In this document: one piece after another, positions 1 through 5,878 of the stretch
Numbering within the stretch: the stretch's first letter is position 1
Layout: every line of letters starts with the position of its first letter
Assembly (NCBI GenBank): GCA_013298335.1
Contig: JAAFHI010000178.1
Coordinates: 1-6,817 of the forward strand
Length of the DNA: 6,817 bases
DNA from: Actinomycetota bacterium
GTDB lineage: Bacteria > Acidobacteriota > Blastocatellia > Chloracidobacteriales > Chloracidobacteriaceae
Direction: 5' to 3'
Made by a program: the position numbers and the translations under genes
The notes under the pieces: model-generated
Told to the model about the DNA's origin: nothing
Databases searched by the model: none
Seen by the model: only the letters and a program-made list of their open reading frames with translations

Positions 1-849
1 GATATTTCCCGGCTCGATTTGAAACGCATCGAACGACTACCCGAAGGTGGCTGGCGGATCGGTGCGCTGGCGTCGAACACCGCCGTGGCCGACCATCCCG
101 ATCTGCGCAAGGAATATCCGCTGCTCTCGCGGGCGATTCTGTCGGGCGCGTCGCAACAGATTCGCAACATGGCGACGGTCGGCGGCAATCTGTTGCAGCG
201 GACGCGCTGTCCCTACTTCACCGATCCGGGTTTCGCCTGCAACAAGCGCGTGCCGGGGTCGGGCTGTCCGGCGCTGACCGGCGTCCAGCGGTCGCACGCG
301 ATTTTCGGCGCGAGCGACAAATGTATCGCGGTGCATCCGTCGGATATGTGCGTCGCGCTCGCGGCGCTCGACGCGACGGTCGAAATTCTCGGCCCGAAAG
401 GCGAACGCCGCGTTTTGCTGACCGATTTTCACCGGCTGCCGGGCGGCGCGCCCGACCTCGACACGGTGCTCGAAGCCGATGAACTCATCACGGCGATTAC
501 GCTGCCCGCGATGGCCGCCGCCAAAACCGGCGTCTATCTGAAATTGCGGGATCGCGCGTCCTATTCATTCGCGCTGATTTCGGTCGCGTCGGTACTCGAC
601 ATTTCCGGCGATAAAATTCGCTCGGCCCGCGTCGCGCTCGGCGGCGTGGCCCACAAACCGTGGCGCGCGCTCGACGTCGAAAAGTTTCTGGTCGGGAAAA
701 AGCCGTCGGACGCGGTGTTCAAGCAGGCCGCCGAACTGGCAGTACGAGACGCGAAACCCTTGCCGGGCAACGGTTTCAAGGTCGAACTGGCCCGCCGGGC
801 CGTCAAACGCGGACTGTCGGTGACCGCCGCCGGTGGAGGTGTCGCATGA
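1..849 (+). CDS. paoB: Aldehyde oxidoreductase FAD-binding subunit, PaoB/YagS type (5' partial)
   Basis: This is the flavin subunit of a xanthine dehydrogenase-family molybdenum hydroxylase. It passes electrons from the Fe-S clusters to FAD and an external acceptor. The reading frame is open from base 1, so the TTG at 19 is not the start. The first visible residues (DISRLDLKRIE) align with about residue 48 of E. coli PaoB, so roughly 50 N-terminal residues including the first FAD-binding segment lie outside. The visible part has the GASQQIRNMATVGGNLLQRT FAD-domain signature, followed by four cysteines (codons 70, 80, 89 and 108 counted from base 1) in the contexts RTRC, ACNK, SGC and DKC. These match the extra [4Fe-4S] insertion of PaoB and of hydroxybenzoyl-CoA reductase beta subunits. 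ASYSFALISVASV and GGVAHKPWR belong to the C-terminal CO-dehydrogenase flavoprotein domain. Its stop overlaps the next start (ATGA). The subunit type is secure; the aromatic-aldehyde substrate is inferred from the family. Confidence 0.93.
   Translation, partial: DISRLDLKRIERLPEGGWRIGALASNTAVADHPDLRKEYPLLSRAILSGASQQIRNMATVGGNLLQRTRCPYFTDPGFACNKRVPGSGCPALTGVQRSHAIFGASDKCIAVHPSDMCVALAALDATVEILGPKGERRVLLTDFHRLPGGAPDLDTVLEADELITAITLPAMAAAKTGVYLKLRDRASYSFALISVASVLDISGDKIRSARVALGGVAHKPWRALDVEKFLVGKKPSDAVFKQAAELAVRDAKPLPGNGFKVELARRAVKRGLSVTAAGGGVA
835..840 (+). promoter_or_regulatory. Shine-Dalgarno fixing the catalytic-subunit start
   Basis: GGAGGT lies 5 bases upstream of the ATG at 846, which overlaps the TGA of the preceding gene. 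This supports 846 as the true start rather than the longer open frame from 660, whose first 62 residues are arginine-rich shadow sequence inside the flavin-subunit gene. Confidence 0.85.
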
Positions 850-2981
850 AGAAGAATGACGTGACGGGAATGGCCGCGAGTCGTTTTGAAGGCCGCCTGA
901 AAGTGACCGGAACGGCCACCTACTCGGCGGAATTCAAAATCGCGGGCGCGTTGTATGCCGTGGTGGTGACTTCGCGGATTGCGAAAGGCCGCGTGACGGC
1001 GATTGACTCGACCGAAGCCGAACGGCTGCCGGGCGTGGCGGCGGTGCTGACGCATCGGAACATGCCGAAACTCTACAAGCCGACCAACGATTTTCAGACT
1101 TCGAAGATATACGAGGAACGGCTGCCGCTGGCGGATGACGTCATCCACTACGGCGGGCAGATTGTCGGGCTCGTCGTGGCGGACACGTTCGAACGCGCCC
1201 GCGCGGGCGCGATGGCGGTCAAAGTCGAATATTCCGAGGAAAAACCGTCGGTCGGGCCGAAAAACGCGGTCTACAAACTTGCGCCGCCGTCATTCGGCGA
1301 GGGACCGGAATTCAAGACCGGCCAGTTTGAAAAGGGAACGTTCGCCGAGGCGGCCAAAACCGCGCCGGTGACGGTCGAGGGGACCTACCGGACCGCGACG
1401 GAACTCCACGCGCCGATGGAGCCGCATTCGATCATCGCCGAGTGGCACGACGCGGAATCGGTGACGATCCACGAACATTCGCAGTGGCTTCCCGGTTCGC
1501 AGCGGGCCTACGCGGAGATGTTCGGGCTGGCGGCGGAGCGGGTGCGGATCGTGTCGCCCTACATCGGGGGCGGATTCGGTTCGAAGGCGCTGCCCTGGCC
1601 GCACGCGATTCTCTGCGTCGCGGCGGCGCGCAAACTGAATCGGCCCGTGAAGCTCATGCTTTCGCGGCGGCAGATGACGGCGAACGCCGGGCATCGTTCG
1701 GAAACCGAGCAGACCATCCGGCTCGCCGCCGGAAACGACGGCATGCTCGTCGCCATTTCGCATGAAGGAAAATGCGTGACCTCACCGGTCGAGCCGTACA
1801 CCGAAAACGGGACCGGCGTGACGCCCACGATGTATGCCGCGCCGAACCTGCTCACCAAACTGGAACTGGCGGTCCAGAACATTTCCACCCCGACCTTCAT
1901 GCGCGCGCCGGGCGAGACGCCGGGGATGTTCGCGCTCGAATGCGCGATGGACGAACTCGCGGCGCGCCTGAAGATGGACCCGGTCAAACTCCGGATTCAG
2001 AACCAGACGAAAAAGCACCAGAAAAGCGGTTTACCCTTTTCTGCCAAGGCATTTACGGAATGTCTCGAAGTCGGCGCCGAGAAATTCGGCTGGGCCAAGC
2101 GGACGCCGACGCCCCGGAGCATGACGCGCGACGGTCTGCTCGTCGGCTGGGGCGTGGCGGCCTCGACCTTTCCGGGGCAACGCCTCGGCGCGACGGTCAA
2201 AATCCGGCTGCTGCCCGACGGAAGCTGCCAGGTACTGACCTCGGCGAACGACATGGGCACCGGGGCCTACACGATGGCGGCGATTACGGCGTCGCAGGCG
2301 CTCGGCGTCCCGCTCGACCGGGTGCATGTGGAATTCGGCGACACGCGCCTGCCCGACGGCGGACTCGCGGGCGGCTCGATGATGACCGCGACGCTCGCGC
2401 CGGCGGTGATGGCGGCCTGCCACACGCTGCTCGAACAGGTGAAGGCGGAAAACGTCGCGGCGGCGCTTGAAATGCTGCGTCAGTCGGGACGCGCCGCGTT
2501 CGAGGCGACGGCGTCATCCGCGCCGGGCGACGAGGGCGGGAAGTGGCACTTTCAGTCGTGGGGCGCGCAGTTCTGCGAAGTGACGGTTGACGAGGAGATC
2601 GGGCGCGTCCGGGTGACCCGCTGGGTTTCGACCATGAACATCGGACGGGTTCTGAATCCGAAACTCGCGGCGAGTCAGGTCCGCGGCGGGGTGGCGATGG
2701 GCCTCGGCGCGGCGCTGATGGAAGAAGCGTTGCTGGACCCGAATTCGGGAATGCCGGTGGTCTACGATCTGGCCGGGTATCACTTCCCGACGAACGCCGA
2801 CGTGCCGCACATCGACGTGTTTTTCGTCGGCGAACCCGACCTCAACTTCAATCCGATCGGCGCGCGGGGCGTCGGCGAAATCGGCATCACCGGCGTCGCG
2901 GCGGCGGTCGCGAACGCGGTGTTTCACGCGACCGGCAAGCGGCTGCGCGATCTACCGCTCACGCCCGACAAGCTGATTTGA
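846..2981 (+). CDS. paoC: Aldehyde oxidoreductase molybdopterin-binding catalytic subunit, PaoC/YagR type
   Basis: This is the large catalytic subunit of a PaoABC-like aldehyde oxidoreductase. It hydroxylates an aldehyde to the acid at a molybdenum cofactor. It has 711 residues against about 732 in E. coli PaoC, so it is full length. Visible in order are an N-terminal domain with GRLKVTGTATYSAEF near residue 16, MEPHS (191-195), the molybdopterin-contacting IGGGFGSK (240-247) and MRAPGETPG with the conserved Arg353. Further on are NDMGTGAYT (468-476), the glycine-rich LAGGSMMTAT segment, and C-terminal GARGVGEIG, whose Glu678 is the catalytic base of the xanthine dehydrogenase family. It is translationally coupled to the flavin subunit by ATGA and a GGAGGT ribosome site. 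A terminator follows, so no XdhC/PaoD-type Moco chaperone is encoded directly downstream. The family is secure. The choice of aldehyde over purine as substrate rests on overall PaoC likeness and the PaoB-type partner. Confidence 0.94.
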   Translation: MKKNDVTGMAASRFEGRLKVTGTATYSAEFKIAGALYAVVVTSRIAKGRVTAIDSTEAERLPGVAAVLTHRNMPKLYKPTNDFQTSKIYEERLPLADDVIHYGGQIVGLVVADTFERARAGAMAVKVEYSEEKPSVGPKNAVYKLAPPSFGEGPEFKTGQFEKGTFAEAAKTAPVTVEGTYRTATELHAPMEPHSIIAEWHDAESVTIHEHSQWLPGSQRAYAEMFGLAAERVRIVSPYIGGGFGSKALPWPHAILCVAAARKLNRPVKLMLSRRQMTANAGHRSETEQTIRLAAGNDGMLVAISHEGKCVTSPVEPYTENGTGVTPTMYAAPNLLTKLELAVQNISTPTFMRAPGETPGMFALECAMDELAARLKMDPVKLRIQNQTKKHQKSGLPFSAKAFTECLEVGAEKFGWAKRTPTPRSMTRDGLLVGWGVAASTFPGQRLGATVKIRLLPDGSCQVLTSANDMGTGAYTMAAITASQALGVPLDRVHVEFGDTRLPDGGLAGGSMMTATLAPAVMAACHTLLEQVKAENVAAALEMLRQSGRAAFEATASSAPGDEGGKWHFQSWGAQFCEVTVDEEIGRVRVTRWVSTMNIGRVLNPKLAASQVRGGVAMGLGAALMEEALLDPNSGMPVVYDLAGYHFPTNADVPHIDVFFVGEPDLNFNPIGARGVGEIGITGVAAAVANAVFHATGKRLRDLPLTPDKLI

Positions 2982-2985
2982 AATC

Positions 2986-3083
2986 GGCGCGGATGCGCCG
3001 CCGCTGACGCGGCTCACGAAACGCTCTCGACACATCACCCCGCCCTCACGGGCGGGGATATTTTCTGGCGGCGCATCCGCGCC
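2986..3083. repeat. 17-bp perfect inverted repeat enclosing a terminator
   Basis: The arm at 2986-3002 (GGCGCGGATGCGCCGCC) is exactly reverse-complemented at 3067-3083, 64 bases apart. Each arm is also a small hairpin by itself: GGCGC-GGAT-GCGCC on the left, and GGCGC-ATCC-GCGCC on the right. The left arm starts 4 bases after the catalytic-subunit stop codon. The layout (outer GC arms, separate inner hairpin) is the same as that of the larger element at 4269-4397, although the arm sequences share only a GGATGCGC core. Confidence 0.85.
3038..3064 (+). terminator. Intrinsic terminator behind the aldehyde oxidoreductase genes
   Basis: CCCCGCCC (3038-3045), loop TCAC and GGGCGGGG (3050-3057) form an 8-bp all-GC stem with a 4-base loop. 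It is followed by ATATTTT. It lies 56 bases after the stop codon and inside the 17-bp inverted repeat. The short U tract makes it a moderate to good rho-independent terminator. Confidence 0.8.
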
Positions 3084-3092
3084 TCAATCGGT

Positions 3093-3129
3093 CGAAGTCG
3101 GTATCGTCGGGCGAAGTCCGTCTCGTCCG
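3093..3129. repeat. Imperfect tandem pair in the intergenic region
   Basis: CGAAGTCGGTATCGTCGG (3093-3110) is followed one base later by CGAAGTCCGTCTCGTCCG (3112-3129), with 15 of 18 positions identical. It sits between the terminator and the radical SAM gene. The rest of 3084-3245 shows no convincing open frame or RNA gene. The pair may be chance similarity in GC-rich DNA. Confidence 0.35.
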
Positions 3130-3245
3130 CAAGCGTTTCAAATCCGCCTGAATTGCCGCCGGGATGCCATTCTGGATGGGGCAATTGCGCGAGGGGCGGC
3201 GAGTGCGTACTTTTACCGGCTTACTTTGTTGAGGCGATAACTGGA

Positions 3246-4268
3246 ATGATGCAACCGTCCTATCTGAAACTTTTTGAATCAGGCGAATTGTACGACCGGG
3301 CCGACCGGCTCGAAGCGATGCTCGCGAGTTGCGACATCTGTCCGCGTGACTGCCATATCAACCGGCTCGAAGACGAAATCGCGAAATGCTTTTCGGGCCG
3401 TCTGCCGGTGGTTTCGACCTACACGCCGCACTTCGGCGAGGAGCCGCCGCTCATTGGGACGCGCGGCGCAGGGAACATCTTTCTCGGCAACTGCAATCTG
3501 CGGTGCGTCTACTGCCAGAATTTCCAGATCAGCCAGAATCCGAAGGCCGAGCGGCGCAACGAAATTACGCACGAGCGGATGGCCGAAATGATGCTGGAGC
3601 TTCAGGAAAAGGGCTGCCACAACATCAATTTCGTCTCGCCGACGCATTTCGTGCCGCAGATCGTCCGGTCGCTTGTCATCGCGGTCGAACAGGGACTGCG
3701 GCTGCCGGTGGTCTACAACACGAACGCCTACGATTCGGTCGCGGTGCTGAAACTGCTCGACGGCATCGTGGATGTCTACCTTCCCGATTTGAAATACAGC
3801 GAGAACGAATCCGGCGACGAGCTTTCGAAGGTTGAAAACTACGTTGGACACGCGCGGGCGGCGATTGCCGAAATGCACCGCCAGGTCGGCACGAACCTCG
3901 TTTTCGGCGACGACGGCCTGCTCAAGCGCGGCCTCATCATCCGGCTGCTGGTGCTGCCGAACGACCTCGGCGGCGTCAACGATTCGCTGCGCTGGATTCA
4001 CGACGCGCTTTCGCCCGACGTGTCGCTGTCGGTGATGGCGCAGTACTACCCGACCAACAAGGTCAACCGCGACGACGTCATCGGCGAACGCTACAGTTTG
4101 TTGAACCGGCGGGTCGGCGTCGGCGAGTACGCCCGGGTGCTCGACACGATGGAACGGCTCGGCATGCGCGAGGGCTGGGCGCAGGACGTGGAATCGGCGG
4201 CGAATTACTACCGGCCCGATTTCAGCAACGCGGAACTGCCGTTCGAGGATCTGCGCGATTTTTCCTGA
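3246..4268 (+). CDS. Radical SAM protein, PflX-like (COG1313) family
   Basis: This is a 340-residue radical SAM enzyme related to pyruvate formate-lyase activating enzymes but belonging to the PflX-like group, whose substrate is unknown. The S-adenosylmethionine [4Fe-4S] motif is Cys83-x3-Cys87-x2-Cys90 in GNCNLRCVYCQN. The motif FVSPTHFVPQI (strand 3 region), VVYNTNAYDS and VDVYLPDLKYS are characteristic of COG1313, as is LVLPNDLGGVNDSLRW. An N-terminal CDICPRDC segment (Cys29, 32 and 36) plus Cys48 could hold a second metal or Fe-S site. The frame is open from an ATG at 3153, but the first 31 residues of that version look non-coding. Starting at the tandem ATGs at 3246/3249 gives the usual PSYLKL...SGEL beginning, with GAGG at 3231-3234 as a loosely spaced ribosome site. 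It stands alone on its strand. No glycyl-radical enzyme partner is seen. Databases often label such proteins as PFL-activating enzymes, which is not supported here. Confidence 0.9.
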   Translation: MMQPSYLKLFESGELYDRADRLEAMLASCDICPRDCHINRLEDEIAKCFSGRLPVVSTYTPHFGEEPPLIGTRGAGNIFLGNCNLRCVYCQNFQISQNPKAERRNEITHERMAEMMLELQEKGCHNINFVSPTHFVPQIVRSLVIAVEQGLRLPVVYNTNAYDSVAVLKLLDGIVDVYLPDLKYSENESGDELSKVENYVGHARAAIAEMHRQVGTNLVFGDDGLLKRGLIIRLLVLPNDLGGVNDSLRWIHDALSPDVSLSVMAQYYPTNKVNRDDVIGERYSLLNRRVGVGEYARVLDTMERLGMREGWAQDVESAANYYRPDFSNAELPFEDLRDFS

Positions 4269-4294
4269 TGGAGCGCGCGCATCCTGCGCGCATG
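4269..4294 (+). repeat. Post-stop GC hairpin repeat, copy A (left arm of 26-bp inverted repeat)
   Basis: It begins on the base right after the radical SAM stop codon. The core is GCGCGC-ATCCT-GCGCGC (4275-4291), preceded by TGGAGC and followed by ATGGTTTT. In RNA this is a 6-7 bp GC stem with a short U run, so it could act as an intrinsic terminator. It is the exact reverse complement of 4372-4397. Confidence 0.85.
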
Positions 4295-4330
4295 GTTTTA
4301 AGTTCTTTCAAATAGGGCGGTATACGCACG

Positions 4331-4369
4331 TTTCTTCTTCAACTGACGTGGATTCAGTCGAAGAAGAAA
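4331..4369. repeat. Internal hairpin between convergent genes
   Basis: TTTCTTCTTC (4331-4340) pairs with GAAGAAGAAA (4360-4369). After one mismatch, ACTGA pairs with TCAGT (4354-4358), leaving a 7-base loop. It lies inside the 77-base interior of the 26-bp inverted repeat. Neither strand has a U tract after the stem, so it is not a classical terminator by itself, though it may help stop or stabilise both convergent transcripts. Confidence 0.7.
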
Positions 4370-4371
4370 GA

Positions 4372-4397
4372 CATGCGCGCAGGATGCGCGCGCTCCA
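4372..4397 (-). repeat. Post-stop GC hairpin repeat, copy B (right arm of 26-bp inverted repeat)
   Basis: This is the exact reverse complement of 4269-4294. Read on the - strand it starts two bases after the stop codon of the zinc-ribbon gene and runs into a T-rich stretch (TCTTTCTTCTT). That gives the - strand operon the same post-stop hairpin, in the same orientation to the gene, as copy A. It is also a 24/25 direct repeat of the copy at 6450-6474. Confidence 0.85.
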
Positions 4398-4399
4398 AT

Positions 4400-4840
4400 T
4401 CAATCCAGAACCCAGCCGAGGCTGCCGCACCGCAGACAGTCCACGGTGCCGTCCAGAATCACCCGTCCGCCGACGGTGAATTTGCCGGTCCCGCGACAGA
4501 GCGGACAATCTGGAAAGCCCGGCTGCCGCTCCGGGATGAACGCCGCCAGTTCGGGAACCTGGTCCCGTCCGTGGAGATAGACCCACATGCGGTCGCTCCA
4601 GGTGTCGGTTGCGATCAGCACCGGCGATTCGTACGGCAGATCGCAGCGGAACACATCTCCTTCCGGATCAACGAAATACAGGATTCGAAAATCGTAGCAG
4701 ACCGGCAGTACCCCGCGGTCGCGCACGAGCGCGTCAAATCCGCCGAAGAACCCGCCGCCGTCCGCGAGATAGTCGGCGATGCGGGTCTTGATGGCGAAGC
4801 GGGCGGTTTCGCGGGTGTGGAGGTTCATGGTGAAAATCAT
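4400..4840 (-). CDS. Hypothetical protein with C-terminal DnaJ-like zinc ribbon
   Basis: This is a 146-residue protein whose family I do not recognise. The C-terminal 35 residues hold CPLCRGTGKF (Cys112, Cys115) and CLRCGSLGW (Cys135, Cys138), a CxxCxGxG-like pair as in one zinc centre of the DnaJ cysteine-rich domain. The N-terminal part is soluble, with a glycine-rich GGGFFGGF stretch near residue 28 and the segment YDFRILYFVDPEGDVFRCDLP. The frame is open up to 4936, but the first 32 residues of that version lie inside the upstream gene, so I chose the ATG at 4840, four bases past its stop (4845). The ATG at 4828 is an alternative; neither has a clear Shine-Dalgarno. It is the last gene of the four-gene operon. 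Zinc binding is inferred from the cysteine pattern. Confidence 0.75.
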   Translation of the reverse strand: MIFTMNLHTRETARFAIKTRIADYLADGGGFFGGFDALVRDRGVLPVCYDFRILYFVDPEGDVFRCDLPYESPVLIATDTWSDRMWVYLHGRDQVPELAAFIPERQPGFPDCPLCRGTGKFTVGGRVILDGTVDCLRCGSLGWVLD

Positions 4841-4844
4841 CGTC

Positions 4845-5336
4845 TCAGGCGAGACGCTCAATCCAGTACATCTGTTTGTGCCCGTGGGATTCGAGTTCGG
4901 CGCGAAGTGCCTTGGCCTCCGGTTCGCTTCCGACAATGCGGACCCGGTCGCGAAACCCGTTGTCGTCCTGCCGCATCACCGCCCACTTTTGCGGACGCCC
5001 GGGCGTTTCTTCCGAATCCTCTCCGAAGGAAAACGTCTCCCGATAGGTTGAAACGACGGTCGTATCGACATAGGGGAAGACGTGATAGCCGCAATGTTCG
5101 GTAAAGACGGCGACGGCGTTTTTCTCGCGGCTCGCGATGAAAAAGGCGAAATTGAACTTCGCGTGGGATTGGTCCGCGAACTGTAGCTCAACCTCGCCAT
5201 TCGATTGAAAATCGCGAAGGGACAAACCGTTTTTGACGAGGTCGTCTTCCGGGCGTCCGGTCAGGCGGGCCAGTTCAGGCGCAAAAATCCGGATGATTTC
5301 CGCCTCGCGCGTTCGAATGAGTGAATCCGTGGCCAT
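4845..5336 (-). CDS. Hypothetical protein, operon gene 3 (163 aa)
   Basis: I do not recognise this family. The N-terminal 40 residues (EAEIIRIFAPELARLTGRPE) are predicted helical. They are followed by a beta-rich stretch with VELQFADQSHAKFNFAFF (49-66) and AVFTEHCGYHVFPY (76-89), then an acidic, proline-containing linker (106-115). The C-terminal RVRIVGSEPEAKALRAELES helix region looks like a small alpha/beta unit. There is no signal peptide or membrane segment, so it is likely cytoplasmic. The start at 5336 is supported by AGGAG at 5346-5350, 9 bases upstream. A much longer open frame continues to 5939, but it lies antisense-free in a wrong frame over the membrane-protein gene and is discarded. 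It lies 17 bases after the membrane-protein stop and 4 bases before the zinc-ribbon start, which indicates co-transcription. Confidence 0.8.
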   Translation of the reverse strand: MATDSLIRTREAEIIRIFAPELARLTGRPEDDLVKNGLSLRDFQSNGEVELQFADQSHAKFNFAFFIASREKNAVAVFTEHCGYHVFPYVDTTVVSTYRETFSFGEDSEETPGRPQKWAVMRQDDNGFRDRVRIVGSEPEAKALRAELESHGHKQMYWIERLA

Positions 5337-5344
5337 CTCGATGT

Positions 5345-5350
5345 TCTCCT
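5345..5350 (-). promoter_or_regulatory. Shine-Dalgarno fixing the start of the 163-aa gene
   Basis: On the - strand AGGAGA lies 8 bases before the ATG at 5336, inside the 17-base gap after the membrane-protein stop (5354). It separates the true start from the longer open frame that runs upstream to 5939. Confidence 0.75.
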
Positions 5351-5353
5351 TTT

Positions 5354-5878
5354 CTAACCTGCCCCGTTCGTTGCATCCATCCGGTTGCGGCTCTGCGATA
5401 TTTTCAAACACAGCACGATCCCGCCGACAAATCCGACCGCGTAACTGCCATTGTGAATCCACAACGCGGTCAGAAACGGAATATGCCGGTTGGACGGAAT
5501 GCGCGCCGCCATCGGCCCGACCAGATACACGAGGTGAAATGTCGCCGCGACGAAGCCGATGACCCCCGCGAGCGCCGCGCAACCGGCCATGATTCCGAGC
5601 AGAATGCCGATCGGACGCATCAGTGACAGGACCGGACGCTTCGGGCGGCTTCCGAACCGGGCCGCGAACGCCAGCGGGATACCGATGAATGCCCCGGCCC
5701 ACCACGTCGCGATGATTCCCCAGCCGATACCCAGCAGCGTCGGGTCGTCCGTCGGAAAAACGGGCGGATGTCCGATGGTGAAATATTCCACGCAGATTCG
5801 GGCGGTGATCTGGTCGTGGACGATGCCGTAACACACTGCGCCCGCGACACAGAGCAGAACGATGGCAAGGTATTTCAA
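5354..5878 (-). CDS. Small integral membrane protein with four predicted helices
   Basis: This is a 174-residue inner-membrane protein of unknown function. Hydrophobic segments lie at about 3-20, 49-73, 89-112 and 143-160. The loop between helices 1 and 2 carries a distinctive polar run (HDQITARICVEYFTIGHPPV, 21-40), and RFGSRPKRPV after helix 2 is positively charged and so likely cytoplasmic. I have the impression that this loop recurs in uncharacterised membrane proteins of many bacteria, but could not search. The start is a TTG at 5878 that overlaps the preceding TGA (TTGA), with GGAGA at 5884-5888 five bases upstream. No in-frame ATG gives a sensible first helix. The stop is 17 bases before the next gene. 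The coupling indicates a stoichiometric link to the SUKH-like protein, and the membrane location could anchor the operon's soluble products. That last point is inference. Confidence 0.82.
   Translation of the reverse strand: MKYLAIVLLCVAGAVCYGIVHDQITARICVEYFTIGHPPVFPTDDPTLLGIGWGIIATWWAGAFIGIPLAFAARFGSRPKRPVLSLMRPIGILLGIMAGCAALAGVIGFVAATFHLVYLVGPMAARIPSNRHIPFLTALWIHNGSYAVGFVGGIVLCLKISQSRNRMDATNGAG

Noticed and set aside
660..845. N-terminal extension of the catalytic subunit frame (62 extra residues)
   Set aside because: It is arginine-rich shadow sequence inside the flavin-subunit gene. The ATG at 846 has a strong Shine-Dalgarno and gives the normal family N-terminus.
2986..3083. Inverted repeat as ends of an insertion sequence or MITE with target duplication
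   Set aside because: I found no direct target duplication flanking 2986-3083, and the 64-base interior is just spacer plus a terminator. A repeat element remains possible but an IS is not supported.
3185..3213. Possible promoter TTGCGC - 17 bases - TACTTT before the radical SAM gene
   Set aside because: Only about half of the consensus bases match in each box; this level is expected by chance.
3153..3245. Upstream ATG for the radical SAM gene
   Set aside because: The added 31 residues do not resemble the family, and the homologous start (PSYLKL) follows the tandem ATGs at 3246/3249.
4841..4936. Longer start for the zinc-ribbon protein
   Set aside because: It would overlap the preceding gene by about 90 bases, and the residues look like an out-of-frame translation of that gene's end.
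4373..5104. 243-residue open frame on the + strand
   Set aside because: It runs antisense across two supported - strand genes with low-complexity, arginine-rich composition, as expected for a shadow frame in GC-rich DNA.
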